From: Candidatus Rokuibacteriota bacterium
GTDB taxonomy: Bacteria > Methylomirabilota > Methylomirabilia > Rokubacteriales > CSP1-6
DNA length: 64,000 nucleotides
NCBI GenBank assembly: GCA_016866775.1
Contig: VGLJ01000004.1
Location: 1-64,000, forward strand
Direction of reading: 5' to 3'
The position numbers and the translations under genes were made by a program. A model generated the notes under the pieces. It had not been told where the DNA came from. It worked only from the letters and a program-made list of their open reading frames with translations, and searched no databases. Shown here one piece after another: positions 25,880 through 33,275 of this stretch. How positions within the stretch are numbered: position 1 is the stretch's first letter; each line of letters opens with the position of its first letter.

Positions 25880-26815
25880 CTAGCTCTTCTTCGGCGCGTG
25901 CTTCCCCGTGATCTGCGGGGTCGTGCCCTCGAGCCCCTTGTTCTGGCGGTCGAGACGCGTCTCGCGCGACCACGTCCGCTTCAGCTCATCCCTCACGCCG
26001 AACGTCAGCTTGCCGAGCCCTTCCACCTCCAGGTCGATGCGGTCGCCGTCCTGGAAGCCGCTGAGCCCGCGGTGGTTGGTGCCCGTCGCGATGATGTCGC
26101 CGGGCTCGAGCGAGTGGATCGAGGTCACCCACTCGATGCAACGCGGGATCTTGTGCGCCATGTCGTCGGTGTTGAAGTTCTGCTTCAGCTCGCCGTTCAC
26201 CCACAGCTTGATCTCGAGCTTGTGCGGGTTGGCGATCTCGTCGGCCGTGACGATGTACGGGCCGATCGGGCAGAACGTGTCGCGCGACTTCATCTGGTAG
26301 AAGGTGTTGCCGCTCGGCGGCAGCCCGCGCGCGGAGCCGTCGATGAAGTTGCAGTAGCCGAAGATGTAGCTCATCGCGTCGGCCTGGCTCACCTTCGTGG
26401 CCCGCTTGCCGATGATCACGGCCATCTCCGCCTCGCCCTCGAAGATCGTGGCGGGCACGTCGGGGAGCACCATCGTCTCGGCGGGGCCGATGATCGCGCT
26501 CGGCGACTTGTGGAAGGCGTTGATCGGCGCGGGCTCCGTGCGCGTGCCGTCTTCCATGTAGTTGACGGCCATCGCCACGATGTTTGTGGGCTTCGGCAGC
26601 GGCGGACGGAGCCGGACGCTCGCGACGGGCGTGCCCTTGCCCTTGCTCGCGGCCTCCTGCAGCTTCGCGCGGTAGTCGCCGAAGCGCGCGATGAGCCCGT
26701 TGATCACGTCGCCGGGGCCGATGCGCGGGATGTCCTTCACGACGTCCGAGACGTCCACCACGCTGTCGCCGTTGAGCACGCCGAGCTTCCAGTCGTCGAA
26801 GAAACAGATTTTCAC
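25880..26815 (-). CDS. Fumarylacetoacetate-hydrolase-family protein
   Basis: A 311-residue FAH-fold enzyme. Metal ligands are visible in the family motif IFEGEAEMAVIIGK (two Glu) and FCNFIDGSARG-like YCNFIDGSARG (Asp). Substrate-side motifs include MKSRDTFCPIGPYIVTADEI and LEPGDIIATGTNHRGL. Members hydrolyse C-C bonds or hydrate/decarboxylate 2-oxo acids in aromatic catabolism. The start is a GTG with GAGGAGGGTCCC in front; 28 further codons upstream are open but overlap the LLM gene. Four-base overlap with that gene shows coupling. A paralogous FAH gene lies at 38739-39584. Confidence 0.9.
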   Translation of the reverse strand: MKICFFDDWKLGVLNGDSVVDVSDVVKDIPRIGPGDVINGLIARFGDYRAKLQEAASKGKGTPVASVRLRPPLPKPTNIVAMAVNYMEDGTRTEPAPINAFHKSPSAIIGPAETMVLPDVPATIFEGEAEMAVIIGKRATKVSQADAMSYIFGYCNFIDGSARGLPPSGNTFYQMKSRDTFCPIGPYIVTADEIANPHKLEIKLWVNGELKQNFNTDDMAHKIPRCIEWVTSIHSLEPGDIIATGTNHRGLSGFQDGDRIDLEVEGLGKLTFGVRDELKRTWSRETRLDRQNKGLEGTTPQITGKHAPKKS

Positions 26816-27857
26816 GGGACCCTCCTCATGATCTCCTCGCCCAGGATCCGGAGATACTTCGCCTGCTCGTCGAAGCCGCGGCCGCTGGCCGTCAGCCACA
26901 GCCGGGTCGCGCCCGCGGACGCCACCTGCTCGATGCGCGCGATCCAGTCGCGGGCGTTGCCGGCGAGCGCGAAGCGGTCGAGCGCGTACTGTGTCAGCCC
27001 GAGCGCCTCCATCCGCTTCGGGTTCTGACCCTCGTGGAGCACGTGGTCGTAGAGCGCGTAGTTGTCGACGTAGGCCTGGATCTTCGCGCGGAGGTCGTCG
27101 GGCACGCTCTTGCCCTCGAGCCCGAACCGCATCGAGTGGTTGAGGATCGAGGACACGGACGCCTTCACGTTCTCGATCGCGGTTGCGCTGTCGTCGTGCA
27201 GCGAGCTGCGCGCGGTGAACCAGACCTCGACGTCCTCGGGCGCGCGGCCCGCCTCGCGCGCGCCGGCGTGAACCCGCGCGAGCGTGTCCTTGATGACCTC
27301 GGGCAGGAGCCCGGTGCCGGCCACGACGCCGTCGCCGATGCGTCCGCCGAGGTGCAGCGTCTTCGGCCCCTCGGCGCAGATCGAGATCGGCACGCGCGGC
27401 CTGACGACGGTGGACGACCAGCGCACGCGTTGCGGCCGATCCTGATACGTCGCCTCACCCTTCGCGATCAGCTCGCGGACACAGGTGACGTAGTCCTCGA
27501 TCCGCGCGCGCGTGGCGGCCTTCAGGCCGATGTTGAAGACCGCGCTGTCGCCGCTCGCGATGTCCATGAACGCGCGGCCGTCGGTGAGCGTGTCGAGCGA
27601 CGCGAGGAACGACGCCATGACCTGCGGCTCGCGGGTGAGGGGATTGGTCGGCCTGAGCCCGACGCGCGCGACGACGTTTGGGCGAGCAGCGTCGCGCGAA
27701 CGTACGCGTCGCCGCCGATGAACGCGGTGTCGAACGTGCCGAGCGCCGTCGCGCCGTAGTCGTCGGCCATGCGCACGAGGTCCATGAACTTCTGCATGTC
27801 GGCGCGGCGCATGAGCGGCGTGGCGGAGCCGAAGCTGATGCCGAACGCGACCTTCAT
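26812..27857 (-). pseudogene. LLM-class flavin-dependent oxidoreductase, frameshifted
   Basis: Luciferase-superfamily protein of about 348 codons split into two frames. The N-terminus starts at ATG 27857 behind GGGAGATCCG and reads MKVAFGISFGSATPLMRR, YGATALGTFDTAFIGGDAYV and ATLLAQT. Around 27662-27685 the frame changes and the rest follows as VGLRPTNPLTREPQVMASFL, LTDGRAFMDIASGDSAVFNI, ISICAEGPKTLHLGGRIGDG and so on to the stop at 26812. The motif RPTNPLTREP directly after the break is highly typical, so the two parts belong together; one missing base in a repetitive CGTCGTCGCGCG tract explains it. The FAH gene is coupled downstream. Sequencing error is a serious alternative. Confidence 0.82.
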
Positions 27858-27879
27858 CGGATCTCCCGTCCCGGCACTC

Positions 27880-27947
27880 GCGGAGCGCGCGGCTTCACGC
27901 CGCGCGCGGAGCGTGGGGGCGTGGGGGGCGCGCCTCGCGCCCCCCAA
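27880..27947 (+). repeat. Hairpin repeat family 2, full-length copy
   Basis: Order on this strand: GCGGA, a nine-base-pair stem (GCGCGCGGC with GCCGCGCGC) around loop TTCAC, the spacer GGAGCGTGGGGGCGTGGGG, then a ten-pair stem GGGGGGCGCG/CGCGCCCCCC around loop CCT. The copy at 59864-59933 (other strand) has the same order and sizes with different stem sequences. The element lies between the cupin stop and the LLM start. No T tract follows, so it is not a simple intrinsic terminator. Confidence 0.72.
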
Positions 27948-27948
27948 G

Positions 27949-28299
27949 TCAATCAACGGGCACAAAAATGCAGTGGCGCATCTTGCCGTCCACGGCCTTG
28001 GAGAGGTGGCCCTTGCCCGTCGTGTCCTCGACGAGGATGATTTCGCCGGCTCCGATCACGCGCGCCTCGCCGTCGCTCGCCGTGATCCGCACGCCGGCGT
28101 CGAGGTTGATGATGTACTGGCGCCGCGGGGCCGGATGCCAGTCGAGGTCGTAGGTGGGCTGCACCTGGCGAAAGATGATGCCGGTGGCGGGGAGGCGCTT
28201 GGAGAGCTTGCCGGCGCGCGTCTCCTCCGCCCATTCGACCTCGATGTCACGGAAGTGGGATTCGCCCTTGGCGTCGGTGTAGAGATTGTGGATGCGCAT
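27949..28299 (-). CDS. Cupin-domain protein
   Basis: A 116-residue single-domain cupin. The strand pattern fits: FRQVQPTYDLDWHPAPRRQYIINLDAGVRI (in pieces: FRQVQPTYDLDWHPAP, RRQYIINLDAG) for motif 1, and GEIILVEDTTGKGHLSKAV for motif 2. The metal ligands are partly retained (His in DWHPAP, His in KGHLSK). It may bind a small carboxylate or act as an isomerase or sensor; no function is asserted. Start ATG has GGAGTGGCC before it; eight further codons are open upstream. Its start lies back to back with the Lnt-like gene. A hairpin repeat begins two bases after its stop. Confidence 0.83.
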   Translation of the reverse strand: MRIHNLYTDAKGESHFRDIEVEWAEETRAGKLSKRLPATGIIFRQVQPTYDLDWHPAPRRQYIINLDAGVRITASDGEARVIGAGEIILVEDTTGKGHLSKAVDGKMRHCIFVPVD

Positions 28300-29625
28300 G
28301 GCCACTCCTTCCCCTTCGACCACGGACTATAACCGAAGGCGCGCGGCGCTCGCGGGGCTCGCCGGGGCGGTGGGCTTCGCGTCCGGCACGGGCCTCGAGC
28401 CGCTCTGGCCAATGGCCTGGGTCGCGCCGTTGCCGGTCCTCGCGGTCGTCCGCCCGCCGTGGTGTTCGTGCTCGTCGTGCTCGCGTTCCGCGCGCTCGTC
28501 CGCCGCGGCGCCCCGTGGTCCGCGGCGTTGTGTGTCCCCGTGCTGTGGGTCGTCTTCGAGTTCGCCGGCACGCGCATATCGCCACATGGCAGTGCGGGGA
28601 GCCTCGCGTACAGCCAGGCCGATGTCCTGCCGATCGCCCGGCTCGCGTCCGTCACCGGCCTGTCCGGCATCACGTTTCTCCTCATGGCGGTGCCCGCCGC
28701 GGCGGCGGTCGCGATGGCGAAGTCGACGCCACGTCGGCCCCGCGTCCACGTCGCGCTCGCCGCCGCGCTCCTCGTCGCGACGGCGGTCGCGTTCGGGACG
28801 TGGCGCCTCGCGCGGCCGGTCGCGGGCACCGCGGTCACCATCGGGCTGGCGGCGTCCGATGTCCCGATCGCCGCGTTCCGCACCACGGATCGCGGCGAAG
28901 CGCTCGCCGTGATCCAGGCGCACGCCGAGGCCGTCGACGCGCTCGCCGCGCGCGGTGCCGCGGTGGTCGTTCTTCCGGAGAAGATCGTGGGCGTCACCGA
29001 CGCGTACCGCGACGACGTCGAACGACAGATCGCCGCCGCGGCGGCGCGCAACCGGGTCACCGTCGTCGCGGGGGTGAACGAGATCGCCGCGCCGCGGCGC
29101 CGGAACGTCGCGCTCGTGATCGCGCCGGACGGGACGATCGCCGGGCGGTATCGCAAGCGTCATCACATCCCGGGCATCGAAGCGGGCTACGCGGACGGCG
29201 ACGGTCCACTGATCGTGCCGGCCGCGACGGCTCCGTGGGGGGTCGCGATCTGCAAGGACCTCGACTTCCCGTCGCTCGGCCGCGAGTACGGCGCGCGCGG
29301 CAGCGGGCTCCTGCTCGTGCCGTCGTGGGATTTCGTCTCCGACGCGTGGCTGCACGACCGCATGGCGGCGATGCGCGGGATCGAGAGCGGCTTTGCGATG
29401 GCGCGTGCGGCCAAGCAGGGCCTGCTGACCCTGCGCGACGATCGAGGCCGCCTCGTCGCGTCGGCGCGGAGCGACGCCGCGCCCATGGCCCTGCTCGCGG
29501 CGCCCGTGGAAGTGCGGCATGATCCCACCGTCTACGCGCGTTACGGAGACTGGTTCGCCTGGCTCTGCGTGCTCGCCGCCGCGGGGCTCGTGATCAAGGA
29601 GGCCGCATGGAAACGAACCGCCTGA
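28298..29625 (+). pseudogene. Apolipoprotein N-acyltransferase/nitrilase-like membrane protein, broken
   Basis: The 3' part (28459-29625, 388 codons) is an Lnt-like protein: membrane helices, then a carbon-nitrogen hydrolase domain with Glu in VVVLPEKIVGV, Lys in GRYRKRHHIPGIE and the nucleophile Cys in GVAICKDLDFP, plus a C-terminal helix. The 5' part lies in another frame (28298 to about 28450) and reads ALAGLAGAVGFASGTGLEPL and WVAPLPVLAVVR, the usual first helix and APLPVL motif. Between VLAVVR and the second part AVVFVLVVLAFRALVRRG a stretch of perhaps 40-50 residues seems absent, along with a frame change near 28450-28462. Either an internal deletion or a misjoined assembly. The ATG at 28298 is tentative. 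Confidence 0.75.
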
Positions 29626-30389
29626 GTCTCAAGGGCAGGACAGCCTTCGTGACCGGCGCCAGCCGCAACATCGGCCGCGCCATCGCGCTGGCGTTCGCCG
29701 CCGAGGGGGCCAGCCTCCTGCTGAACACCCGCGTCAACAAGGACGAGCTCGAGAGCGTCGCGGCCGACTGCCGCAAGGCCGGCGTCCGCGCGCTGCCGGT
29801 CCTGGGCGACATCGCCGACGCGGCCTCCGTGGACACGATGGTGCGCGACGGGCTCGCGGAGTTCGGCGCCATCGACGTGCTCGTGTGCAACGCCGCGATT
29901 CGCCCGCACACGTCGATCGCCGACACGTCGCTCGACGACTGGCACCGCGTGATGGCGGTCAACCTGCACTCCGCGTTCTATCTCTCGAAGGCGGTCGTCC
30001 CGGGGATGAAGGAGCGGCGGCGCGGGAGCATCATCGCGCTCGGCGGGCAGTCCTCCATCACCGGCCGGCCCAACACCACGGCGGTGACGGCGGCCAAGTC
30101 GGGGCTCCTCGGCCTGATCCGCTCGCTCGCGGCCGAGCTCGGACCGTTCGGGATCCGCGCGAACATGGTGATCCCCGGCTTCATCGACACCGAGCGGCGC
30201 TACGCCGACTGGTACCCGGAGTTCAAGGAGAAGCCGCGCGACTCGCCCGAGCACCTGAAGGAGATTCCGTTGCGCCGGCTCGGCCGGTCGGAGGACATCG
30301 CCGATGCGTGCGTGTTCCTCGCATCCGACGCGTCGTCGTACGTGACCGGCGATACTATTCGGGTGATGGGCGGCCGGGTGATCGGCTGA
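29607..30389 (+). CDS. Short-chain dehydrogenase/reductase lacking the catalytic tyrosine
   Basis: A 260-residue SDR. The nucleotide motif TGASRNIG, the NAA motif (LVCNAAIRPH), the Asn of the active site (MAVNLHSAF) and the structural Ser region (ALGGQSSITGR) are all present. The catalytic YxxxK reads VTAAK, so the Tyr is Val (codon GTG) while the Lys is kept. The C-terminus YVTGDTIRVMGGRVIG is family-typical. It may be a non-dehydrogenase SDR or use another proton donor. It overlaps the Lnt-like gene by 19 bases and is followed 22 bases later by a 6PGDH-like gene. Confidence 0.9.
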   Translation: METNRLSLKGRTAFVTGASRNIGRAIALAFAAEGASLLLNTRVNKDELESVAADCRKAGVRALPVLGDIADAASVDTMVRDGLAEFGAIDVLVCNAAIRPHTSIADTSLDDWHRVMAVNLHSAFYLSKAVVPGMKERRRGSIIALGGQSSITGRPNTTAVTAAKSGLLGLIRSLAAELGPFGIRANMVIPGFIDTERRYADWYPEFKEKPRDSPEHLKEIPLRRLGRSEDIADACVFLASDASSYVTGDTIRVMGGRVIG

Positions 30390-30411
30390 GGGGCCAAGGA
30401 GGGGGTTTCCG

Positions 30412-31248
30412 ATGAGCGTGACGATCGGCGTGCTGCATCCGGGCGAGATGGGAAGCGGGGTCGCCGCGAGCGCGCGCGTGGCCGGCGCCCGCGTGATGTG
30501 GGTCTCGGAAGGCCGCGGCACGGCCACGCGCAAGCGCGCGGAAGCGGACGGTCTCGAGGACGTCGGCACCCTCGCGCGGCTCGCGCGCGAAGCGCAGGTG
30601 ATCGTCTCCGTCTGCCCGCCCGCTTCGGCGATGGACGTCGCGAAGCAGGTCGCCGCGCAGCGCTTCACCGGCCTCTACGTCGACGGCAACGCGATCGCGC
30701 CCGCCACCACGCGCAAGGTCGGCGAGATCATCACCGCCGCCGGTGCGACCTACATCGACGGCGGCATCATCGGCCCGCCGCCGCGCAAGCCGGGCGTCAC
30801 GCGCCTCTATCTCTCCGGCGCCGGAGCCGCGGAAGTCGCCGACATGCTGAACGGCGGCCTGCTGCAGGCGATCGCGATGGACGGGCCGATCGGCGCGGCG
30901 TCGGCGATCAAGATGGCGTACGCGGGATGGAACAAGACGCAGCAGGCGCTGCTGATGGCGGTGCGCGCGTACGCGATGCGCGAGGGTGTCGACGAGACGC
31001 TGCTGCAGGAGTGGGCGATCTCCCAGCCCGAGCTTCCCAAGCGCTCGGAGCACGCGGTCGCAGGCACCGCGCGCAAGGCGTGGCGCTTCGTGGGCGAGAT
31101 GGAGGAGCTCGCCGCGGCGTTCGCCGCCGCCGCCGTGCCCGGCGAGTTCCACGACGCCGGCGCCGAAGTCTATCGACGTCTCGCTCAGTGGAAGGACGCG
31201 CCGACGCCGCCGTCGGTCACCGAGGCCTGCAAGAGCCTCGCGCGCTGA
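30412..31248 (+). CDS. NAD(P)-binding 6-phosphogluconate-dehydrogenase-like oxidoreductase
   Basis: A 278-residue two-domain protein. The N-terminal Rossmann domain begins VTIGVLHPGEMGSGVAASAR, a variant of the beta-hydroxyacid dehydrogenase GxGxMG motif. The C-terminal helical domain resembles DUF1932 (GPIGAASAIKMAYAGWNKTQ, the Lys being the probable catalytic residue, as in 3-hydroxyisobutyrate dehydrogenase relatives). Substrate is unknown. AAGGAGGGGGTTTCCG forms a strong ribosome site. It follows the SDR and its stop overlaps the next ATG by one base, indicating a three-gene unit. Confidence 0.88.
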   Translation: MSVTIGVLHPGEMGSGVAASARVAGARVMWVSEGRGTATRKRAEADGLEDVGTLARLAREAQVIVSVCPPASAMDVAKQVAAQRFTGLYVDGNAIAPATTRKVGEIITAAGATYIDGGIIGPPPRKPGVTRLYLSGAGAAEVADMLNGGLLQAIAMDGPIGAASAIKMAYAGWNKTQQALLMAVRAYAMREGVDETLLQEWAISQPELPKRSEHAVAGTARKAWRFVGEMEELAAAFAAAAVPGEFHDAGAEVYRRLAQWKDAPTPPSVTEACKSLAR

Positions 31249-31751
31249 TGCGAGTCACGCTCGTCGCGCTGGCGCTGGCGTTGGTCGTCACGCAGGCGTG
31301 GGGCGCCGATCTTGCCACGCTCGCGGAGCGCGCGGCCGCCATCGAGCGCGCGTCGACGGCGCCCGACGGCTTTCGCGTCGTCGTCGGCCACCTCTCGCGC
31401 GAGCTCGGCCTTCCGGTCGACGAGCTGCGCGCGCAGCGCCTGCGCAGCGGGCTCGACTGGGGCGCGATCTTCATCGCCAACCGCCTCGCCAAGGAAATCG
31501 GGATGACGTTCGACGAGGTGCTCGCCGCGTATCGCGGCGGCAAGACCTGGGAGGGCATCGTTCGCGAGCACAAGGTCGACCTCGAGAAGCTGACGAGCGC
31601 CCTGCAGCGCACGCAAGGCGTCGTCGAGCGCCGCGCCGAGGACAAGGCGCCGCCGCCGATGGAGTGGAAGTCGACGGCGCCGCCCGGCATGGGCGGCGTG
31701 CTGCCGGGCATCGTCCCGGCACCCATCACGACGCCCGGCCGCAGCTACTAG
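31248..31751 (+). CDS. Exported helical protein of unknown function
   Basis: A 167-residue protein with a signal peptide (MRVTLVALALALVVTQAWGA). The mature half is helical and carries LDWGAIFIANRLAKEIGM followed by FDEVLAAYRGGKTWEGI, resembling the repeated small exported proteins with a G-W-G-x-I-type motif found in many environmental bacteria. The C-terminal tail is Pro/Gly rich. No catalytic motif. The ATG shares one base with the upstream stop (TGATG). Its 3' end overlaps the monooxygenase gene by four bases, tail to tail. Function is not asserted. Confidence 0.78.
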   Translation: MRVTLVALALALVVTQAWGADLATLAERAAAIERASTAPDGFRVVVGHLSRELGLPVDELRAQRLRSGLDWGAIFIANRLAKEIGMTFDEVLAAYRGGKTWEGIVREHKVDLEKLTSALQRTQGVVERRAEDKAPPPMEWKSTAPPGMGGVLPGIVPAPITTPGRSY

Positions 31752-33265
31752 TCGCGCGCGGCGCGGAGCCCGCGCGCGTCGAGATACGACGCGAGCGCGG
31801 TGCCGGCCCGGTCCGTCGACGCGAGCGCGACGTAGCCGTCCGGGCGGACGAGATAGAAGGCGTTCCGCAGCAGCCCCGGACGCCGCATCGTCCGCCGCCA
31901 CGTGAACGCGTGCAGCGCGATCCCGCGCGCGCGACACGTTTCGCGCAACGTCGTGGACGCCTCGCCGTACACGTGCGCCTGCCACGCGAGTGACGCCAGC
32001 GCGGCGAAGTTGTCGTGGCCTTCGCCCAGCGACACCCACGGCAGGCGGTCGCCGCCGTGGACGCGGCCCGCGCGCCCGGCGCTCAGGCGCTGCCCCCGGT
32101 ACGTGATGACCGTCTGCGAGATCGTGCGGAACATGAACCGCCGCACGGCGGGGAGGCGGAAGAGCGCCGGCAGCACGACCGGCACCACGCGCAGACGCAC
32201 GCGGCGCGCGAGCGGGCCGCGACGCGTGATGCCGGTGAAGACGCGATCGGTCGTGGCGACGAGGCGCCGCGCGAACGCGATGCGCTCGGGCTCGTAGGTC
32301 TCGAGCAGCGCCGTCTCCGCGTGCCCGCGCACGACGTTCGCGAGCTTCCACGCGAGGTTCACGGCGTCGCCGATGCCGGTGTTCATGCCCTGGCCGCCGA
32401 CCGGGCTGTGGATGTGCGCGGCGTCGCCCGCGAGAAAGACGCGGCCACGTCCGAAGCGGTCGGCCACGCGATGGTGGACGTGGTACGTCGAGAACCAGTT
32501 CACGCGGAGGATCTGAAGCCCGAGCCGCGCGATGACGTCCTTGCCGATGTCGTCCCACGACAGCGCCGTGTGTCTCGCCGCGGCCTCGGCGCGAATCGTG
32601 CCGACGATCCGCGCGCGGCCCTCTCCCCGCAGCGGGAAGATGGCGAGGAAGTCCGCCTCGTCCAGCGCGCCGTTCAGCTCGCCGTTGATCACCGGACCGC
32701 TCGCGTCGACGTCGGCGACGTAGAAGAGGTGCTCGTACGTGCCGCCGGGGAAGCCGATGCCGAGCGCCTCGCGCACGTCGGAGCTCGCGCCGTCGCATCC
32801 GGCGAGATACGCGACCTCGACCTCTTCTTCGCGGCCGTCGGGCCGCGCGACGCGGGCGCGCACGCGGTCCCCCAGGTCCTCGAAGCCTCGGAGCGTGGTC
32901 TTGCGCTCCACGGAGATGCCGGCCGCGTCCAACCCCGCGATCAGCACGCGCTCGTGCGCGTCCTGCGGCGTGATCAGCGCGTAGGGAAACGGGCTCAGGC
33001 GGACGCCCATCGCGCCGAACTCCACGCGCGCGACCTTCCGGCCGGCGACCCAGAGGTTGACGGCGATCAGCGGAACGCCCTGCGCGACGACCGCGTCCGA
33101 GAGCCCGACCTGCCTCTCGAACTCGAGCGTGCGCGCCTGCACCGCGAGCGCGCGCGACGTCGTGCCCGGCGCTTCCGTCCTGTCGATGATGCGGACGCGC
33201 ACGCCGAGGCGCGCGAGCCACAGCGCGAGCACGAGCCCCGTCGGGCCCGCGCCGACGACGAGCAC
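31748..33265 (-). CDS. FAD-dependent aromatic-ring monooxygenase (PheA/TfdB-like)
   Basis: A 505-residue flavoprotein hydroxylase of the p-hydroxybenzoate-hydroxylase superfamily. The FAD motif is at the N-terminus (VVGAGPTGLVLALWLARLG), followed by the NADPH/FAD DG motif YLAGCDGASSDVRE and the second FAD motif GRVFLAGDAAHIHSPVGGQG. Such enzymes insert one oxygen atom into phenolic or related rings. The GTG start lies ten bases after the HyuB stop; a longer start is not available because the frame is closed by context. It is the last gene of the seven-gene minus-strand operon and gives the best hint that the operon handles an aromatic or heteroaromatic compound. Confidence 0.92.
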   Translation of the reverse strand: MLVVGAGPTGLVLALWLARLGVRVRIIDRTEAPGTTSRALAVQARTLEFERQVGLSDAVVAQGVPLIAVNLWVAGRKVARVEFGAMGVRLSPFPYALITPQDAHERVLIAGLDAAGISVERKTTLRGFEDLGDRVRARVARPDGREEEVEVAYLAGCDGASSDVREALGIGFPGGTYEHLFYVADVDASGPVINGELNGALDEADFLAIFPLRGEGRARIVGTIRAEAAARHTALSWDDIGKDVIARLGLQILRVNWFSTYHVHHRVADRFGRGRVFLAGDAAHIHSPVGGQGMNTGIGDAVNLAWKLANVVRGHAETALLETYEPERIAFARRLVATTDRVFTGITRRGPLARRVRLRVVPVVLPALFRLPAVRRFMFRTISQTVITYRGQRLSAGRAGRVHGGDRLPWVSLGEGHDNFAALASLAWQAHVYGEASTTLRETCRARGIALHAFTWRRTMRRPGLLRNAFYLVRPDGYVALASTDRAGTALASYLDARGLRAARD

Positions 33266-33275
33266 GTCGACCGCG

